Shown: one piece after another, positions 5,305 to 6,220 of the stretch
Layout: the number at the start of each line of letters is the position of its first letter
Position numbering within the stretch: the first letter of the stretch is position 1
Assembly (NCBI GenBank): GCA_013698435.1
Contig: JACCVA010000102.1
Location: 1 to 6,220 of the forward strand
Direction: 5' to 3'
From: Nocardioidaceae bacterium
Lineage (GTDB): Bacteria > Actinomycetota > Actinomycetes > Propionibacteriales > Nocardioidaceae
DNA length: 6,220 nt
Translations under genes and position numbers: made by a program
Notes under the pieces: model-generated
Told to the model about the DNA's origin: nothing
Seen by the model: only the letters and a program-made list of their open reading frames with translations
The model's database searches: none

Positions 5305-5342
5305 CTGAGGGGTTTGCCGCTCGCGGTGGGAGGTCGGACGAC

Positions 5343-6220
5343 ATGGCAGGTCGCTTGTTCCTACATGTGGGCACTCCGAAGACGGGCACCTCGTACTTGC
5401 AAAGCGTCGTATGGGCGAACGCACGGGGGCTGGCGAAGGCGGGTCTGCGGCTGCCGCTCGGCAGCGTTCGCGAACACTTCTACCTGTCCACCATCGCCCG
5501 CGACGCGGTGCAAGCGAAGGAGGTCATGCCCCGAGCCGGACAGACTGCCTGGGCCCGGATGATGGAGCAGCTGGAGGCATGGGACGGCGATGCCCTGATC
5601 AGCCACGAGCTCTTCTCCGCGGTACCACCGGAACGCGTCACCTGGGTGCGCCAGGAGCTGCTGAAGGTCAGCGACGCGCTGCATGTGATCGTCACCGCGC
5701 GCGACTTCTCGCGCCAAGTCCCTGCGGAGTGGCAGCAGAGCATCAAACACGGACGCACGCACGACCTCCGGGAGTACTGCAAGCGGCTGCAGACAACCGA
5801 CCCTGACGATCCGAAGCGTCAACGCAGCAAAGCTTCGGCGTTCTTCTGGCGCGTGCAGCACCTGCCGCGCTTGCTCGACAAGTGGGGCTCGGACCTTCCG
5901 ACCGAACAGGTGCATCTCGTGACGGTCCCACCGCGCGGTGCCCCAACAGGCCTTCTCTGGAAGCGCTTCGCCTCCGTGCTGGAGGTCGACCCCGATGCGG
6001 TTGACCAGTCGGTCACCTTGCCCAACGAGTCGCTGGGCGTTGATGAGATCGAGATGCTGCGTCGCGTCAACACCCTTGTTCCACGAGACCTTTCCCGGTC
6101 GCAGGTGCAGCTCATGACCAAGCAGATCCTCGCCGAAGGTGTGCTCGCCGGCAGAGCCGACATGCGTAAGATTCGAGCCCCCGACGACCTGCACGCATGG
6201 ATGGTGGAGCGGGGGACGGC
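5343..6220 (+). CDS. Sulfotransferase-like protein, N-terminal 292 residues (3' end outside window)
   Basis: The + frame from ATG 5343 stays open to the right edge, so only the first 292 residues are seen. LFLHVGTPKTGTSYLQ (5-20) is the 5'-phosphosulfate-binding loop of PAPS-dependent sulfotransferases (PKTGT with Lys13). HVIVTARDFSRQVPAEW (114-130), with Arg120 and the nearby Ser133 of QQSIKHG, is the matching 3'-phosphate-binding motif. The protein would transfer sulfate from PAPS to an unknown acceptor such as a glycan, lipid or small molecule; the family contains many uncharacterised actinobacterial members. The segment 70-113 (including ALISHEL, 84-90) fits the region between the two motifs. 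No signal peptide or membrane segment is visible. GGGAGG (5328-5333) lies 9 nt before the ATG. The gene is divergent from the HAD-IIA gene. Long antisense frames across the same bases are shadows. The fold is likely; the activity is inferred. Confidence 0.78.
   Translation, partial: MAGRLFLHVGTPKTGTSYLQSVVWANARGLAKAGLRLPLGSVREHFYLSTIARDAVQAKEVMPRAGQTAWARMMEQLEAWDGDALISHELFSAVPPERVTWVRQELLKVSDALHVIVTARDFSRQVPAEWQQSIKHGRTHDLREYCKRLQTTDPDDPKRQRSKASAFFWRVQHLPRLLDKWGSDLPTEQVHLVTVPPRGAPTGLLWKRFASVLEVDPDAVDQSVTLPNESLGVDEIEMLRRVNTLVPRDLSRSQVQLMTKQILAEGVLAGRADMRKIRAPDDLHAWMVERGT

Noticed and set aside
5361..6194. Long - strand open frame of about 277 codons at the right end
   Set aside because: It is antisense to the sulfotransferase-like frame, which has family motifs, a Shine-Dalgarno and GC-rich third positions. 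The - product has no recognisable motif.

Overview
The window is 6.2 kb of high-GC DNA with tightly spaced genes on both strands. GTG and ATG starts, an F420/FMN-type split-barrel flavoprotein of the kind abundant in actinomycetes, and GC-rich coding throughout point to an actinobacterium. A Nocardioides-like relative would fit, but the genus is a guess. No rRNA, tRNA, CRISPR array, insertion sequence or phage gene is visible. The content is chromosomal housekeeping and accessory metabolism.

Layout, left to right: (1) the 3' two-fifths or so of an aerobic glycerol-3-phosphate dehydrogenase gene (glpD) enters from the left on +. (2) Convergent to it, on -, is trpS, encoding tryptophanyl-tRNA synthetase. 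(3) The 233-bp gap upstream of trpS holds a complete tryptophan attenuator on the - strand: an 11-residue leader peptide with two adjacent Trp codons, a hairpin whose 5' arm is those two codons, an alternative pairing, and an 8-bp terminator-like stem 49 nt before the trpS start. (4) Divergent from trpS, on +, is a HAD-family phosphatase gene. Its stop overlaps, tail to tail, the stop of the next - strand gene. (5) A - strand run of three genes, read right to left: a NagD-type HAD-IIA phosphatase with a pentapeptide-repeat tail, a small PPOX-family flavin/F420 oxidoreductase, and a YihY/BrkB membrane protein. Gaps of 83 and 45 bp make a shared transcript possible. (6) Divergent from that run, on +, is a sulfotransferase-like gene that runs off the right edge without a stop.

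The genes do not form one pathway. The most interesting feature is the regulatory region of trpS. Charging of tRNA-Trp appears to be sensed by a ribosome translating MTSTSFAAWWP. Stalling at the Trp pair should free an arm that competes with the terminator, so trpS would be read through when Trp-tRNA is scarce. Attenuation of trpS by leader peptides has been predicted and studied in Streptomyces, so the principle is known; this instance was found by reading the window. The predicted -10 element puts the leader ATG at or next to the transcription start, suggesting a leaderless leader peptide.
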